Counted from the stretch's first letter, positions 35,099 through 44,516 are shown. The stretch: DNA of 64,000 nucleotides from Clostridium_AD sp036569345 (GCF_036569345.1 NZ_DATCQT010000150.1:1-64000), one strand, 5' to 3'. Program-made: numbers and translations. Notes: generated by a model not told the origin, from the letters alone.

Positions 35099-36442
35099 TT
35101 AAACTTTAATTCCAATTTTTACTACAGTTTTAAGTTTCCATTTACCTTTTTTAAACCTTATGCAATATAACGTGCCCCGAACGACCCAATCAATTATCAT
35201 ACCTATCCAAACCCCTATAAGTCCAAAATTTAAAACAACTCCCAATAGATAACCTAACGTAATTCTAAAAAGCCACATTCCTATAATCGTTGTCACTAGT
35301 GTGTATTTTACATCTCCTGCACCTTTTAGCCCTGAAGGTAGCACAAAGGATATAGACCATAAGGGGATACACGCAGAATTTACTATAAGTACAACTGATG
35401 CCAAGTGAATTATTTCTTTATTAGTGGTAAATAGTGATACGATATTTCTAGCGAAAGGTATAGATATTAAGGCTATCACAGTTAAAAAAATAGTTGAAAG
35501 TACAGTAATATAAGATAGAGCACCCTCAGCCTCTTTAGTTTCGCCTCTTCCCATATATTTTCCAACAAGAGCGGTAGCTGCAATACATAGTGAATTCCCT
35601 GGTACATTTAGCATAGTAGCAACGGAACCAGCAATTGCATTTGAGGCAATTGCTATAGTTCCCATATCTACTATAAAAATTTGAGTAATTAACTTTCCAC
35701 CATTAAAAAGCAAGGACTCTACACTTGCAGGTAATCCAATTCCAAAGATAAGTTTTAATAATGATTTATCAAATTTGAATTTTTTTAGGTTTGTAAGTTT
35801 TAGGATTTTTGAACCACGCAAAAGTACTGTTAATATAATTATACCTCCACTAACCCTTGCAATAGCTATACCAAGTGCTGCACCTACTATTCCCAGACCT
35901 AAAACATTAATAAATATGTATGTTAAAGTCACATTTATAATATTCATAAAGATACTAACCTTCATAGGTGTTTTTGTATCTCCAGCTCCACGTAGTAGTC
36001 CATTTGAAACTAAATCAATAGTTATCAAAGGATAGGTAAGTAAGGTTATGCCTAAATATGTATGTGCATTACTTATTACGTCAGCCTCAGCGCTTCCAAA
36101 AAGCATCGCAATTATAGGCCCTTGGAATATAAACATTATAGTAGTTACTATAAAAGTAATTATAAGTCCAGAAAAAAGCGCCTGTTTCATAGTAGCGTTA
36201 GCCTTTTTTATATTTCCCTGCCCAACAAACTGAGCTACAACAACCATACCGCCAATTGCAAGTGCAGAAAAAAATGCTATAAATATATTGTTTATGGCAT
36301 CTACCATTCCAATGGCAGAAACCGCTTCTTTTCCTATATGACCAGCCATCATAGTATTTATCATGCCTAAAGATATAACAAATAATTGTTCTGTCATTAT
36401 TGGAATTGCTAGATTAAATACATCTTTACGTATCCATTTCAT
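35099..36442 (-). CDS. MATE-family multidrug efflux transporter
   Basis: 447 residues with about twelve helices in two related halves. PIMTEQLFVISLGMINTMMAGHIG and GRGETKEAEGAL are typical of the NorM/DinF group, which exports cationic drugs with Na+ or H+. The substrate is not readable. Convergent with the nagB operon and preceded by an AT-rich gap. Confidence 0.9.
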   Translation of the reverse strand: MKWIRKDVFNLAIPIMTEQLFVISLGMINTMMAGHIGKEAVSAIGMVDAINNIFIAFFSALAIGGMVVVAQFVGQGNIKKANATMKQALFSGLIITFIVTTIMFIFQGPIIAMLFGSAEADVISNAHTYLGITLLTYPLITIDLVSNGLLRGAGDTKTPMKVSIFMNIINVTLTYIFINVLGLGIVGAALGIAIARVSGGIIILTVLLRGSKILKLTNLKKFKFDKSLLKLIFGIGLPASVESLLFNGGKLITQIFIVDMGTIAIASNAIAGSVATMLNVPGNSLCIAATALVGKYMGRGETKEAEGALSYITVLSTIFLTVIALISIPFARNIVSLFTTNKEIIHLASVVLIVNSACIPLWSISFVLPSGLKGAGDVKYTLVTTIIGMWLFRITLGYLLGVVLNFGLIGVWIGMIIDWVVRGTLYCIRFKKGKWKLKTVVKIGIKV

Positions 36443-36569
36443 TTATGTCGCCTCTTATCTAATTTAATAATATACATTATAACATTATTATTAAATAGAT
36501 TCATTCATTGTTTAATTTAATTAGAATGGATTTAATTAATTATATTATAATATTTTATAAAAAATAAAT

Positions 36570-37469
36570 TTATGGAGCAACAGATATTTTTTTTCTTTTT
36601 AAAAAGTTCAGCTTAGTTTCTGTTGTTATAATTGCAATAAATATAATTAAACATCCTAAAACCATTTTTAATGTGAATATTTCATTAAGCATTATAACAG
36701 ATAAAATAGAACCGAAAACAGATTCTAAACATAAGATAATAGCAGCATGGGTAGGTGTGGTATATTTTTGTGCTAAATTTTGTACAAGAAATGCAAGCAT
36801 TGTGCTAAAAATACCCAAGTAACCAATTGCAAATATCGTATTTGAATTCAAAACTTGCGGTATTGGTTCATAAATTAAAGCAGCTATAATTGAAAATACT
36901 GCAGCGGAACCTAGTTGTATTATTACAAGTGATATAACATCTACTTTTGGTGCGAAAAATCCAACAGCAACTATATGGGCTGCGAAAAATACTGCACATA
37001 ATAAAGTCAAACTATCCCCGAGTCCAAGATAAAGTCCTCCATCTAAGGTAAGCATTCCTATTCCAACAAAACATAATAAAGCAGATATTAATGAATAACC
37101 ATCTGGTTTCTTTTTGCTTATAGCCCAATAAAGAAAGGGAACAATTACTACGTTTGTTCCAGTCAAAAAGGCATTTTTACCAGCAGTTGTATATTTCATA
37201 CCTACAGTCTGAGCAGCAAATCCTAAAAAGAGAAGAAGTCCAACAAAGGTTCCAACCTTTAAATCATTTTTAGTGAAATGTTTAATTTTTTTTCGCAAAA
37301 TCAATAACATAATTAATACAGATATTCCAAAACGCATTGCCATTATATAAAAAGGCGTAATATTATCTAAAGCACCTTTTACAGCTATAAAACCACCACC
37401 CCAAACAATTGCTACTAGTAGCAAAGAAATGTCAGCTAATATACTCTTTTTTTTGTCGGGATTATTCAT
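36570..37469 (-). CDS. EamA/DMT-family transporter
   Basis: 299 residues with ten predicted helices in two EamA repeats (LLLVAIVWGGGFIAVKGAL, and LAQKYTTPTHAAIILCLESVFGSILS). It belongs to the drug/metabolite transporter superfamily and probably exports an amino acid or metabolite. Own ribosome site AAAGGAGTCC. Confidence 0.88.
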   Translation of the reverse strand: MNNPDKKKSILADISLLLVAIVWGGGFIAVKGALDNITPFYIMAMRFGISVLIMLLILRKKIKHFTKNDLKVGTFVGLLLFLGFAAQTVGMKYTTAGKNAFLTGTNVVIVPFLYWAISKKKPDGYSLISALLCFVGIGMLTLDGGLYLGLGDSLTLLCAVFFAAHIVAVGFFAPKVDVISLVIIQLGSAAVFSIIAALIYEPIPQVLNSNTIFAIGYLGIFSTMLAFLVQNLAQKYTTPTHAAIILCLESVFGSILSVIMLNEIFTLKMVLGCLIIFIAIITTETKLNFLKRKKISVAP

Positions 37470-37612
37470 GGTTAGGACTCCTTTACAATGCGAAACATCA
37501 TAAAAAATAACTAGTAGTTTAAATAATATATTTCTTATGATGATTAGATCGATTATTAAATTATTCTAAAGTTTTAAATTTATATTCATTATTTAGGTAT
37601 ATTTTGCTGTCA

Positions 37613-38680
37613 CTAAGCTAGAAGTTCTGTAATAAATAATTCTTTTTCTTCACTTAAATCAATAAAATTTAAATCCACAGATATTAGAGGTTTAGAAATA
37701 TTATTTATGTCTATCTTAATTATCTTTCCAATAGTACCATTATTAAGTTTTATCATTTCGCCGGTGTAGTAATTTGGCATTTGTTTTATAAAAGTAGTTA
37801 GATAATTAAAATCTAATAAACCTATACATTCATGCCTCATAATCTCTAATACATTTAGGGGATTTTGTTTTTTACTATAGACTCTATCAGAGGTCATAGC
37901 ATCAAACATATCTGTAATTGCTATTATTTTTGCAAAAGCACTAATTTTATCTTCTTTTAAACCAAGGGGATAGCCCGATCCATCTAAACGTTCATGATGA
38001 GTCAGAACACCTGAAAGTACAGACTCATCTAAAAAAGGAACATTTTTCAAAAGATTATAAGAGTAAAGTGAATGTTTTTTAATTTCATCAAATTCTGATT
38101 TTGTAAGTTTAGATGGCTTATTTAATATAGTTTGGTCAACTTCCGTTTTACCGATATCATGGAGAAAAGCGGTATAAGTCAAAAGTGTTAAATCTTTTTT
38201 AGATAAATTAAGCCAATTTCCTAACATTGAACTTAAAAGTGCAACATTTACACAATGACGTGTAAGATATTCGTCTATATTTCTAGAATTTGTTATACTC
38301 TTTAAAATAGCACCATAATCATGCAGGTTATCTAAAATTTCTTTAGACATAATTTTTATTTCTGTTAAGTCTGGCTGAGCATTTTTTTGTAGGCTATTTA
38401 AAAATCTATCTATCTTATTTGTGAATTGATTTAATATATTTTCTGTTTGAATTAAACTCTGCTTTCTTGAACTTTGCACATTAGGAGCTAAGATTTCTTC
38501 TTCACTCGCATAAATAGAAATAGCGTTTGATGGGTAAAATTCTACTATTTTTTTAATTATTGAACTATTTAATGCAATTTTTTTAGCAACTAAAGTTAAA
38601 CCGTTTAGTATTAAATCTTCAGATAAAATCATGTTTGGTTTCAGATCGTAAATACTTATATTTTTAATTTTTGGGTTCAT
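37613..38680 (-). CDS. HD-GYP domain protein (c-di-GMP phosphodiesterase type)
   Basis: 355 residues. The C-terminal two thirds form an HD-GYP domain: HCVNVALLSSMLG, the HD pair in FLHDIGKTEVD, HHERLDGSGYP, and ITDMFDAMTSDR. The N-terminal region (1-120) lacks a known sensor or receiver domain. The metal ligands are intact, so hydrolysis of cyclic di-GMP is expected. It probably opposes diguanylate cyclases such as the one at 52557. ATG follows GAGGAGGA. Confidence 0.9.
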   Translation of the reverse strand: MNPKIKNISIYDLKPNMILSEDLILNGLTLVAKKIALNSSIIKKIVEFYPSNAISIYASEEEILAPNVQSSRKQSLIQTENILNQFTNKIDRFLNSLQKNAQPDLTEIKIMSKEILDNLHDYGAILKSITNSRNIDEYLTRHCVNVALLSSMLGNWLNLSKKDLTLLTYTAFLHDIGKTEVDQTILNKPSKLTKSEFDEIKKHSLYSYNLLKNVPFLDESVLSGVLTHHERLDGSGYPLGLKEDKISAFAKIIAITDMFDAMTSDRVYSKKQNPLNVLEIMRHECIGLLDFNYLTTFIKQMPNYYTGEMIKLNNGTIGKIIKIDINNISKPLISVDLNFIDLSEEKELFITELLA

Positions 38681-38920
38681 AGATACATCCTCCTCAAAAA
38701 AAATTGATAACTTCTGCTGAATTACTTAAATGTAAGTGGATAAACTATATATTCTAATAACTTTATTTTATCATATAAACTGACATAAGCCTAAATGAAT
38801 GTTTTATTATTTATTGACTTTGATAATTAAGATATTTATAATTGATAAAGTAGAGCAAAATAGTAAGAATTAATATAGATAATTTAGTGATGCAGTTTTG
38901 AAGAAAATGAACAGTTCCGC
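38681..38920. promoter_or_regulatory. Divergent intergenic region with the desulfurase promoter
   Basis: TTGACT (38814-38819) and TATAAT (38837-38842), spaced 17 bp, form a good sigma-A promoter reading toward the cysteine desulfurase, with a start near 38849. This gives a leader of about 155 nt that contains the tandem palindromic array. The HD-GYP promoter should lie in the left part but is not distinct. Confidence 0.7.
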
Positions 38921-38988
38921 AGGTAATGCAGTACCACAGGTAATTCATTACCAAAGGTAATTCATTACCAAAGGTAATGATTAATGAG
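38921..38988. repeat. Tandem 17-bp palindromic repeat array
   Basis: Units AGGTAATGCAGTACCAC (38921), AGGTAATTCATTACCAA (38938) and the identical AGGTAATTCATTACCAA (38955) are followed by a partial AGGTAATGA (38972). Each unit is itself palindromic (GGTAAT..ATTACC). The array lies in the 5' leader and ends just before the GGAGAGAG ribosome site of the desulfurase gene. The unit resembles the array at 49413. Confidence 0.9.
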
Positions 38989-39003
38989 GAGAGAGATAAA
39001 AAC

Positions 39004-40161
39004 ATGGAAATATATTTAGATAACAGTGCAACTACCAAACCTTATGAAGAGGTTATTGAGGCCGTATGTAGTACTATGAGAAATTATTATGGAAATCCAT
39101 CTTCAGCACATAGTTTAGGGTTTAAGGCAGAGCAAAAACTTAGAGAGATGCGATTAAATATTGCTAAAAGCATAAATGCTAGTAGTGAGGAAATAATATT
39201 TACATCAGGGGGAAGTGAAAGTAATAATTTTCTTATAAAGGGGTTTTCTAAACTCTCGTTAAATAAATTAACTGCTAATATAATAACTACTAAAATTGAA
39301 CATCCAAGTGTATTAAACACTTTTAAGGAATTAGAAAATACGGGAATAAAAGTTACTTATATTGATGTAAATGATAATGGTAGAATTGATGTAGAAAGAC
39401 TTATAGAAAGCATTAATAAAGACACTCAAATTGTTAGCATAATGCATGTAAACAATGAAGTAGGGGTAGTGCAGGATATTGAGCTTATTGGAAAACTAAT
39501 TAAAGAAAAAAGTAGTAGGGTTAAATTTCATGTAGATGCAGTGCAAAGTTATGGAAAACTTCCTATTGATGTACAAAAGTCTCATATTGATTTATTATCT
39601 ACTAGTGCACATAAAATACATGGACCAAGAGGAATTGGATTTGCATATATAAGGAAAGGACTTATCCCTAGTAGTTTGATAAATGGTGGAGGACAAGAAA
39701 GAAATCTAAGATCTGGAACAGAAAATCTTGCTGGGATTGTAGGATTTTCAGTAGCTGCTGAGATTATTAACAAAAATAGACATGAAAATTTCAACAAAGT
39801 TTTGGAGGTAAAGAAATATTTTATAGAAAAACTGTCTAAGATAGAAGATGTTATAATTAACAGTAAACTAGATGATAATTTTACACCTTATATACTTAGT
39901 GTTTCATTTGGGGGAGTTAAAGGAGAGGTACTACTTCATTCTTTAGAAGAGAAAGGCATATATGTGTCTACAGGTTCGGCATGTTCTTCTAAAAGTCATA
40001 AAAGCAGTGAAGTTTTAGCAGCCATTGGAAGAACTCTAGAGCAGCAAGGTGGAACTATAAGATTTAGTTTTTCTGAGTATAATAATAAAGAGGAAATAGA
40101 CTATGTTATAATTGAGTTAGAAAAATCACTTAAATTTTTGAGAAAGTTCTACAAAAGATAA
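39004..40161 (+). CDS. Cysteine desulfurase (NifS/NifZ type, partner of ThiI)
   Basis: PLP enzyme (385 residues) that removes sulfur from cysteine as a persulfide. DNSATTKPYEEV N-terminus, the PLP lysine in STSAHKIHGPRG, and the catalytic cysteine in STGSACSSKSHKSS are present. The chosen start is ATG 39004 after AGGAGAG; the frame extends to 38977 through the ribosome site. It is followed by thiI after 56 nt. Paired desulfurase-thiI genes make 4-thiouridine in tRNA, and some also serve thiamine synthesis. Confidence 0.93.
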   Translation: MEIYLDNSATTKPYEEVIEAVCSTMRNYYGNPSSAHSLGFKAEQKLREMRLNIAKSINASSEEIIFTSGGSESNNFLIKGFSKLSLNKLTANIITTKIEHPSVLNTFKELENTGIKVTYIDVNDNGRIDVERLIESINKDTQIVSIMHVNNEVGVVQDIELIGKLIKEKSSRVKFHVDAVQSYGKLPIDVQKSHIDLLSTSAHKIHGPRGIGFAYIRKGLIPSSLINGGGQERNLRSGTENLAGIVGFSVAAEIINKNRHENFNKVLEVKKYFIEKLSKIEDVIINSKLDDNFTPYILSVSFGGVKGEVLLHSLEEKGIYVSTGSACSSKSHKSSEVLAAIGRTLEQQGGTIRFSFSEYNNKEEIDYVIIELEKSLKFLRKFYKR

Positions 40162-40163
40162 AT

Positions 40164-40181
40164 CATCACCTAAAGGTGATG
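40164..40181 (+). repeat. Single palindromic unit before thiI
   Basis: CATCACCTAAAGGTGATG is a perfect inverted repeat in the desulfurase-thiI gap. It shares the ACC...GGT(A/G)ATG core with the two tandem arrays but occurs once. It has no T run that would suggest a strong terminator. Confidence 0.6.
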
Positions 40182-40217
40182 TTTTAGTTATTATAATAAA
40201 CAGAGGAGCGAGAAAAG

Positions 40218-41360
40218 ATGAAAAAATTAGTACTAGTAAAATTTGCCCCTGAGATATTTTTAAAAGGGCTCAACAGAGGTAAATTTGAAAAAAAACTTAA
40301 AGATAATATAAAAAATGTAATTAGAGATTTAAATTACGAATTTGTTGAGGACCAAGGAAGATGGTTTATATATTCTGATGTGATGGAGAAAATTATAGAG
40401 AAGGTTAAGAATGTTTTTGGAGTAATGGAGGTATGTATAGTTACGCAGGTTGAAGCTTCTTTGGATTCTATTGAAAAGCAAGCTCTTTTAGAGCTAGTAG
40501 ATAGTCCAGCTAAAACATTTAAAGTAGAAACCAATAGAGCAAATAAAAACTTTACTCCAGGTTCTATGGACGTAAGTAGAAAAGTAGGAGCTTATATATT
40601 ACAAAATAATAAAGATGTAAATGTAGATGTTCATAATCCAGACTGTTTTATAAATGTTGAAATAAGAAATATGGCATATATTTATTCTAAAAGAATAAAG
40701 GCAGTGTGTGGATTACCTTATGGAATGAATGGTAGCACCATGCTTATGTTATCAGGCGGCATAGATTCACCTGTAGCAGGCTATATGATGGCAAGACGTG
40801 GAGTAGAACTTCATGCAGTTTATTATCATAGCCACCCATATACTAGTGAGAGGGCAAAGGATAAAGTAAAACAATTAACTAATATATTAAAAGAGTACAC
40901 AGGAAAATTGACTTTATATGTAGTACCATTCACTGAAATTCAAATGCAGATAATAGAAAAATGTAGAGAAGACGAATTAACAATAATTATGAGAAGATTT
41001 ATGATGAGGCTTGCATGTGCTCTAGCTGAAAAATATGGTATAAATTCAGTAACTACTGGAGAAAGCATAGGTCAAGTAGCTAGTCAGACTATGGAAGGAC
41101 TTGTAGTAAGTGATGATGTTTCCGATAGACCAGTATTTAGGCCACTTATTGCTATGGATAAAGTAGATATTATAGATGTTTCAAGGAAAATAGAAACTTA
41201 TGAGACCTCAATTTTACCTTATGAGGATTGTTGCACAATTTTTGTTCCTAAACATCCAAAAACAAAACCGAGATTAATTGAGATAATTAAGTCTGAATCA
41301 GTTTTAGATATTGATTCTCTTGTTGAGAAGGCTATTTTGGAAATGGAAATATATAAATAA
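40218..41360 (+). CDS. thiI: tRNA 4-thiouridine synthase ThiI (without rhodanese domain)
   Basis: 380 residues: N-terminal ferredoxin-like/THUMP region (1-165) and an adenylating PP-loop domain (MLMLSGGIDSPVAGYMM, about 176). It activates U8 of tRNA for thiolation. The C-terminal rhodanese domain of the enterobacterial form is absent, as in Bacillus, where the adjacent NifZ desulfurase supplies the sulfur directly. ATG follows GAGGAGCG. Confidence 0.94.
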   Translation: MKKLVLVKFAPEIFLKGLNRGKFEKKLKDNIKNVIRDLNYEFVEDQGRWFIYSDVMEKIIEKVKNVFGVMEVCIVTQVEASLDSIEKQALLELVDSPAKTFKVETNRANKNFTPGSMDVSRKVGAYILQNNKDVNVDVHNPDCFINVEIRNMAYIYSKRIKAVCGLPYGMNGSTMLMLSGGIDSPVAGYMMARRGVELHAVYYHSHPYTSERAKDKVKQLTNILKEYTGKLTLYVVPFTEIQMQIIEKCREDELTIIMRRFMMRLACALAEKYGINSVTTGESIGQVASQTMEGLVVSDDVSDRPVFRPLIAMDKVDIIDVSRKIETYETSILPYEDCCTIFVPKHPKTKPRLIEIIKSESVLDIDSLVEKAILEMEIYK

Positions 41361-41460
41361 ATATATAAAAAATATTAATGTTAATTAACTTATAATGTGT
41401 ATTAAATCAGATAAAGTGTAAATAATATCAGATGAAATAAGCATTTAAGGGGTGATTAAC

Positions 41461-41553
41461 ATGGCTAAAAAAGGAACAGAAAAAAGATCAGGTTCAAAGG
41501 ACACAAAAGATAAAACTCAGAAAAAGAATCAAAAGGGAAATACAGTTAAATAA
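41461..41553 (+). CDS. Small basic protein (30 residues)
   Basis: MAKKGTEKRSGSKDTKDKTQ... is a very hydrophilic, lysine-rich peptide with no hydrophobic core. It has AAGGGGTG 7 nt upstream of ATG and its own terminator, which argues that it is a real gene. Function unknown; it may be disordered and bind nucleic acid. Confidence 0.65.
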   Translation: MAKKGTEKRSGSKDTKDKTQKKNQKGNTVK

Positions 41554-41596
41554 CTAATACTATAAAAAATTAAACATGTAATTAATCTTTAACAAA

Positions 41597-41647
41597 AAAG
41601 TAAGCTAACAAAATGATTTCTCATTACTGCTAGCTTACTTTTATTTT
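41597..41647 (+). terminator. Terminator after the small basic protein gene
   Basis: AAGTAAGCTA / TAGCTTACTT stem with a TTTTATTTT tail. Confidence 0.8.
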
Positions 41648-41848
41648 GTAGAAATATAGATAATAAATATTGAAATTATGAAGAGTTTATTATTTTAAGG
41701 GATTTAAAACAATAAAAAAAATGTAGAAAAATATTGAAAAAAGTAATAATTCATGATAACATAAATGTAACATTTGTTATGTATATATTATTAATAAACA
41801 GTGTGAATTTATGTGTAAAAGTTTACAAAAAACTAAATAATAATCAAA

Positions 41849-41883
41849 TTTGCGTGTTACTGATATAATCAGGCATGAGCGAA
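41849..41883 (+). promoter_or_regulatory. RAT ribonucleic antiterminator of the PTS gene
   Basis: GTGTTACTGATATAATCAGGCATGAGC matches the RAT motif bound by BglG/LicT/GlcT antiterminators. The upper stem is CTGAT/ATCAG (41860-41864 with 41868-41872) and the lower stem TTTGC/GCGAA (41849-41853 with 41879-41883), with the conserved GTTA and GGCA bulges. It overlaps the 5' arm of the terminator that follows, so the two folds are exclusive. Confidence 0.85.
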
Positions 41884-41955
41884 AGTCATTAAAATATTAT
41901 AGTCACCATTAGGTGAAACTATAATTATGACTTTGCTTATGCCTTTTATTTTTGT
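41872..41955 (+). terminator. Attenuator terminator before the PTS gene
   Basis: GGCATGAGCGAAAGTCAT (41872-41889) pairs with ATGACTTTGCTTATGCC (41927-41943), with an inner ATTATAGT / ACTATAAT stem, and is followed by TTTTATTTTTG. It would end transcription unless the RAT is stabilised. Confidence 0.85.
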
Positions 41956-41984
41956 TAACATTCCAACAAAAGAGGAGAATATAA

Positions 41985-43517
41985 ATGAAAAAAGCTTTTG
42001 GTGTTTTACAAAAGGTAGGAAAATCTTTAATGCTACCGGTAGCGTTATTACCAGCTGCAGGAATATTACTTGCATTTGGGAATATGTTTCAAAATCCACA
42101 GTTTCTAGCAAGTGTACCAATGTTTAATGCTCATTGGTTTCAAATAGTAGCTAAAATTATGGAACAGTCAGGGGACGTTATTTTTACCAACCTTGCATTA
42201 TTGTTTGCAGTAGGGGTTGCAGTTGGACTTGCAGATGGTGAAGGTGTTGCAGGTCTTGCAGCAATAGTTGGTTTCTTAATAATGAATAAGACTTTAGGAA
42301 TTGTTTCTGGAGTTACTTTAGATTTAGTAGGTAGAGCTCACCCAGGGTTTGCAAGTGTATTAGGTATACCAACACTTCAAACAGGAGTATTTGGTGGTAT
42401 TATCATGGGTGTTGTGGCAGCACAGTTATATAAAAAATATTACAATATTGAATTACCTTCATACCTCGGATTTTTCTCAGGTAAGAGATTTGTACCTATT
42501 GTTACGGCGGTATGTGCAATTGGCATAGGTATTGCAATGAGTTTCGTATGGCCTCCAATTCAAAATGGCTTAACTTTTTTTTCGAAAAGTATGATAGATG
42601 CGAACCCGACATTAGCAGCTTTTGTATTTGGAGTTATAGAAAGATCATTAATCCCATTTGGATTACATCATATTTTTTATAATCCTTTTTGGTATCAATT
42701 TGGTGAGTATATAAATAAGGCTGGCCAAGTAGTTAATGGGGACCAACTTATATTCATGGCTCAGTTAAAAGATGGTGTACCAATTACAGCAGGTACATTT
42801 ATGACTGGTAAATTCCCATTTATGATGTTTGGTCTTCCAGCGGCAGCACTTGCAATAATTCATGAAGCAAAACCAGAAAAGAAGCTTTTGGTTGCTGGTA
42901 TTATGGGATCTGCAGCTTTAACTTCTTTTTTAACAGGAATTACTGAACCAATTGAATTTTCTTTCTTATTTGTAGCACCAGTATTGTTCGGAATTCACTG
43001 CCTATTCGCAGGATTATCCTTTATGACAATGCAACTTTTAAATGTTAAAATAGGAATGACCTTTTCAGGTGGACTTATAGATTACTTATTATTTGGTGTA
43101 ATTCCAAATAGAACAGCTTGGTGGTTAGTAATACCAGTAGGGTTAGTATTTGCAGCACTTTACTACTTCGGATTCCGCTATGCCATAAGAAAATGGAATC
43201 TAAAAACTCCAGGTAGAGAAGTAGATGAGGTTGAAGATGTTAGCAATGTAAAAACTAATCTTAAAGGTCAAGAACACGCAATAGCAGTACTAATTGCTTT
43301 AGGTGGAAAAGAAAATATCACTAATTTAGATGCATGCATTACTCGTTTACGTGTAAGTGTTAAGGATGCTAAAAATGTTAATAAGGCAGAACTTAAGAAA
43401 TTAGGAGCTGCTGGTGTGCTTGAAGTTGGTGACAGTATTCAAGCAATATTTGGAACAAGAGCAGAGCACATAAAAACGGAAATTAAAGAAGTTATAGCTA
43501 AAGGATTAGATAAATAA
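41985..43517 (+). CDS. PTS EIICB component, glucose/N-acetylglucosamine family
   Basis: 510 residues: membrane EIIC (about 1-400; GLHHIFYNPFWYQFGEY, ITEPIEFSFLF with the transport glutamate) and a C-terminal EIIB (about 430-510) with the phosphorylated cysteine in NLDACITRLRVSV. No EIIA domain, so a separate EIIA must serve it. RAT control suggests glucose (GlcT-PtsG), while the nag genes nearby allow an amino-sugar role. ATG follows AGAGGAGA. It ends in a terminator at 43527. Confidence 0.88.
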   Translation: MKKAFGVLQKVGKSLMLPVALLPAAGILLAFGNMFQNPQFLASVPMFNAHWFQIVAKIMEQSGDVIFTNLALLFAVGVAVGLADGEGVAGLAAIVGFLIMNKTLGIVSGVTLDLVGRAHPGFASVLGIPTLQTGVFGGIIMGVVAAQLYKKYYNIELPSYLGFFSGKRFVPIVTAVCAIGIGIAMSFVWPPIQNGLTFFSKSMIDANPTLAAFVFGVIERSLIPFGLHHIFYNPFWYQFGEYINKAGQVVNGDQLIFMAQLKDGVPITAGTFMTGKFPFMMFGLPAAALAIIHEAKPEKKLLVAGIMGSAALTSFLTGITEPIEFSFLFVAPVLFGIHCLFAGLSFMTMQLLNVKIGMTFSGGLIDYLLFGVIPNRTAWWLVIPVGLVFAALYYFGFRYAIRKWNLKTPGREVDEVEDVSNVKTNLKGQEHAIAVLIALGGKENITNLDACITRLRVSVKDAKNVNKAELKKLGAAGVLEVGDSIQAIFGTRAEHIKTEIKEVIAKGLDK

Positions 43518-43526
43518 TTTCACATT

Positions 43527-43570
43527 GGACCATCAAAGAGGATTTAGAAACTTATTTGGTGGTCTTTTAT
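43527..43570 (+). terminator. Terminator after the PTS gene
   Basis: GGACCATCAAA / TTTGGTGGTC with a TTTTATT tail. Confidence 0.75.
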
Positions 43571-43607
43571 TATATTTTGGAGAATGAAAATTAAATTATA
43601 TATAAAG

Positions 43608-43641
43608 AGCCCCAATTATTCAATATTGAATAATTGGGGCT
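43608..43641. terminator. Terminator for the PAP2 gene
   Basis: AGCCCCAATTATTCAATA / TATTGAATAATTGGGGCT, a near-perfect palindrome just beyond the end of the minus-strand PAP2 gene. It may work in both directions. Confidence 0.75.
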
Positions 43642-43658
43642 AAATTGGCATAGTATAA

Positions 43659-44243
43659 TTAAATAGATTTTGATTTATTTTTTTGAAAATTTAATTTAAT
43701 AGTAAAATGTTTATCTAAATATTTATCCACGCCTTTTTTCTTGCATAATTTATAAGTGGCAATAGTGATATAAGACCATATTGCGGCGATAACCCACCCA
43801 CCAAGAATATCTGTTGGAAAGTGTGCCCCAACATAAACCCTACTAATGCCTACTAGAATTAGGTATGTTATTATAATACCACTAATTAAATAAGCAATTT
43901 TTTTATTTTTTATTCGCTTAATTAGAAAGTAAATAAGAACGATACCAATCGCTGTAGAAATAGAAGAATGGCCACTAGGGAAACTATAACCATGAGCTTC
44001 AACTAATTTTGTTCCTATGGGTCTATCTATTTTTAGTGTGTTTTTAAGTACCAAGTTGGTAAAACCAGTAACTCCGATATTAAATCCACAACAAATAGCT
44101 TCCAATTTATTGTTCAAAAGATATAATATAAAAAAAACCAATAGGCTTATTAAAATCTGTAAATCGGGATCCGAAGACTTTGAAATAGCAATATAAAATT
44201 GATTCCATCCCAAATTCATAGAACTTGCTAAATAATAAAGCAT
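43659..44243 (-). CDS. PAP2-family membrane phosphatase
   Basis: 194 residues with about five membrane helices. The three acid-phosphatase motifs are KIDRPIG, SFPSGHSS and SRVYVGAHFPTD. Likely substrates are undecaprenyl diphosphate or phosphatidate; the exact one is unknown. Ribosome site AAAGGATG. Monocistronic. Confidence 0.88.
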   Translation of the reverse strand: MLYYLASSMNLGWNQFYIAISKSSDPDLQILISLLVFFILYLLNNKLEAICCGFNIGVTGFTNLVLKNTLKIDRPIGTKLVEAHGYSFPSGHSSISTAIGIVLIYFLIKRIKNKKIAYLISGIIITYLILVGISRVYVGAHFPTDILGGWVIAAIWSYITIATYKLCKKKGVDKYLDKHFTIKLNFQKNKSKSI

Positions 44244-44516
44244 TTTAATTTAATCATCCTTTCTATATCATATTAAATATTATGTGTTTATAAACATTTA
44301 TATTTAATATATAAAATTCCAATTAAGTCATAACATCAATTATATTATATCAAAACCTACAATTAAAAGATACATTTATATTGTAGGTTAATATGACAAT
44401 ACAGCAGATGATGATGGTTGAATTATTCTAGATAAATGGCTAAAGAGATCATAAATTAGGATTAATTGTAATAATATATTTTCCGGCGAGTGAAAGTTAT
44501 TTGGATTTTAACTGAT

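Noticed and set aside
38921..38988. Regular short repeats as a CRISPR array
   Set aside because: Units are head to tail without variable spacers, only 17 bp long, with no cas genes. The same holds for 49413-49469.
41864..41869. TATAAT looked like the -10 box of the PTS promoter
   Set aside because: It is the loop and upper stem of the RAT element, which must be inside the transcript. No -35 lies at the right distance. The promoter should be further upstream.
44393..44431. Short frame starting MTIQQMMMVELF after the PAP2 gene
   Set aside because: Thirteen codons including the stop, without a ribosome site. Probably chance, or a scrap of a lost gene.
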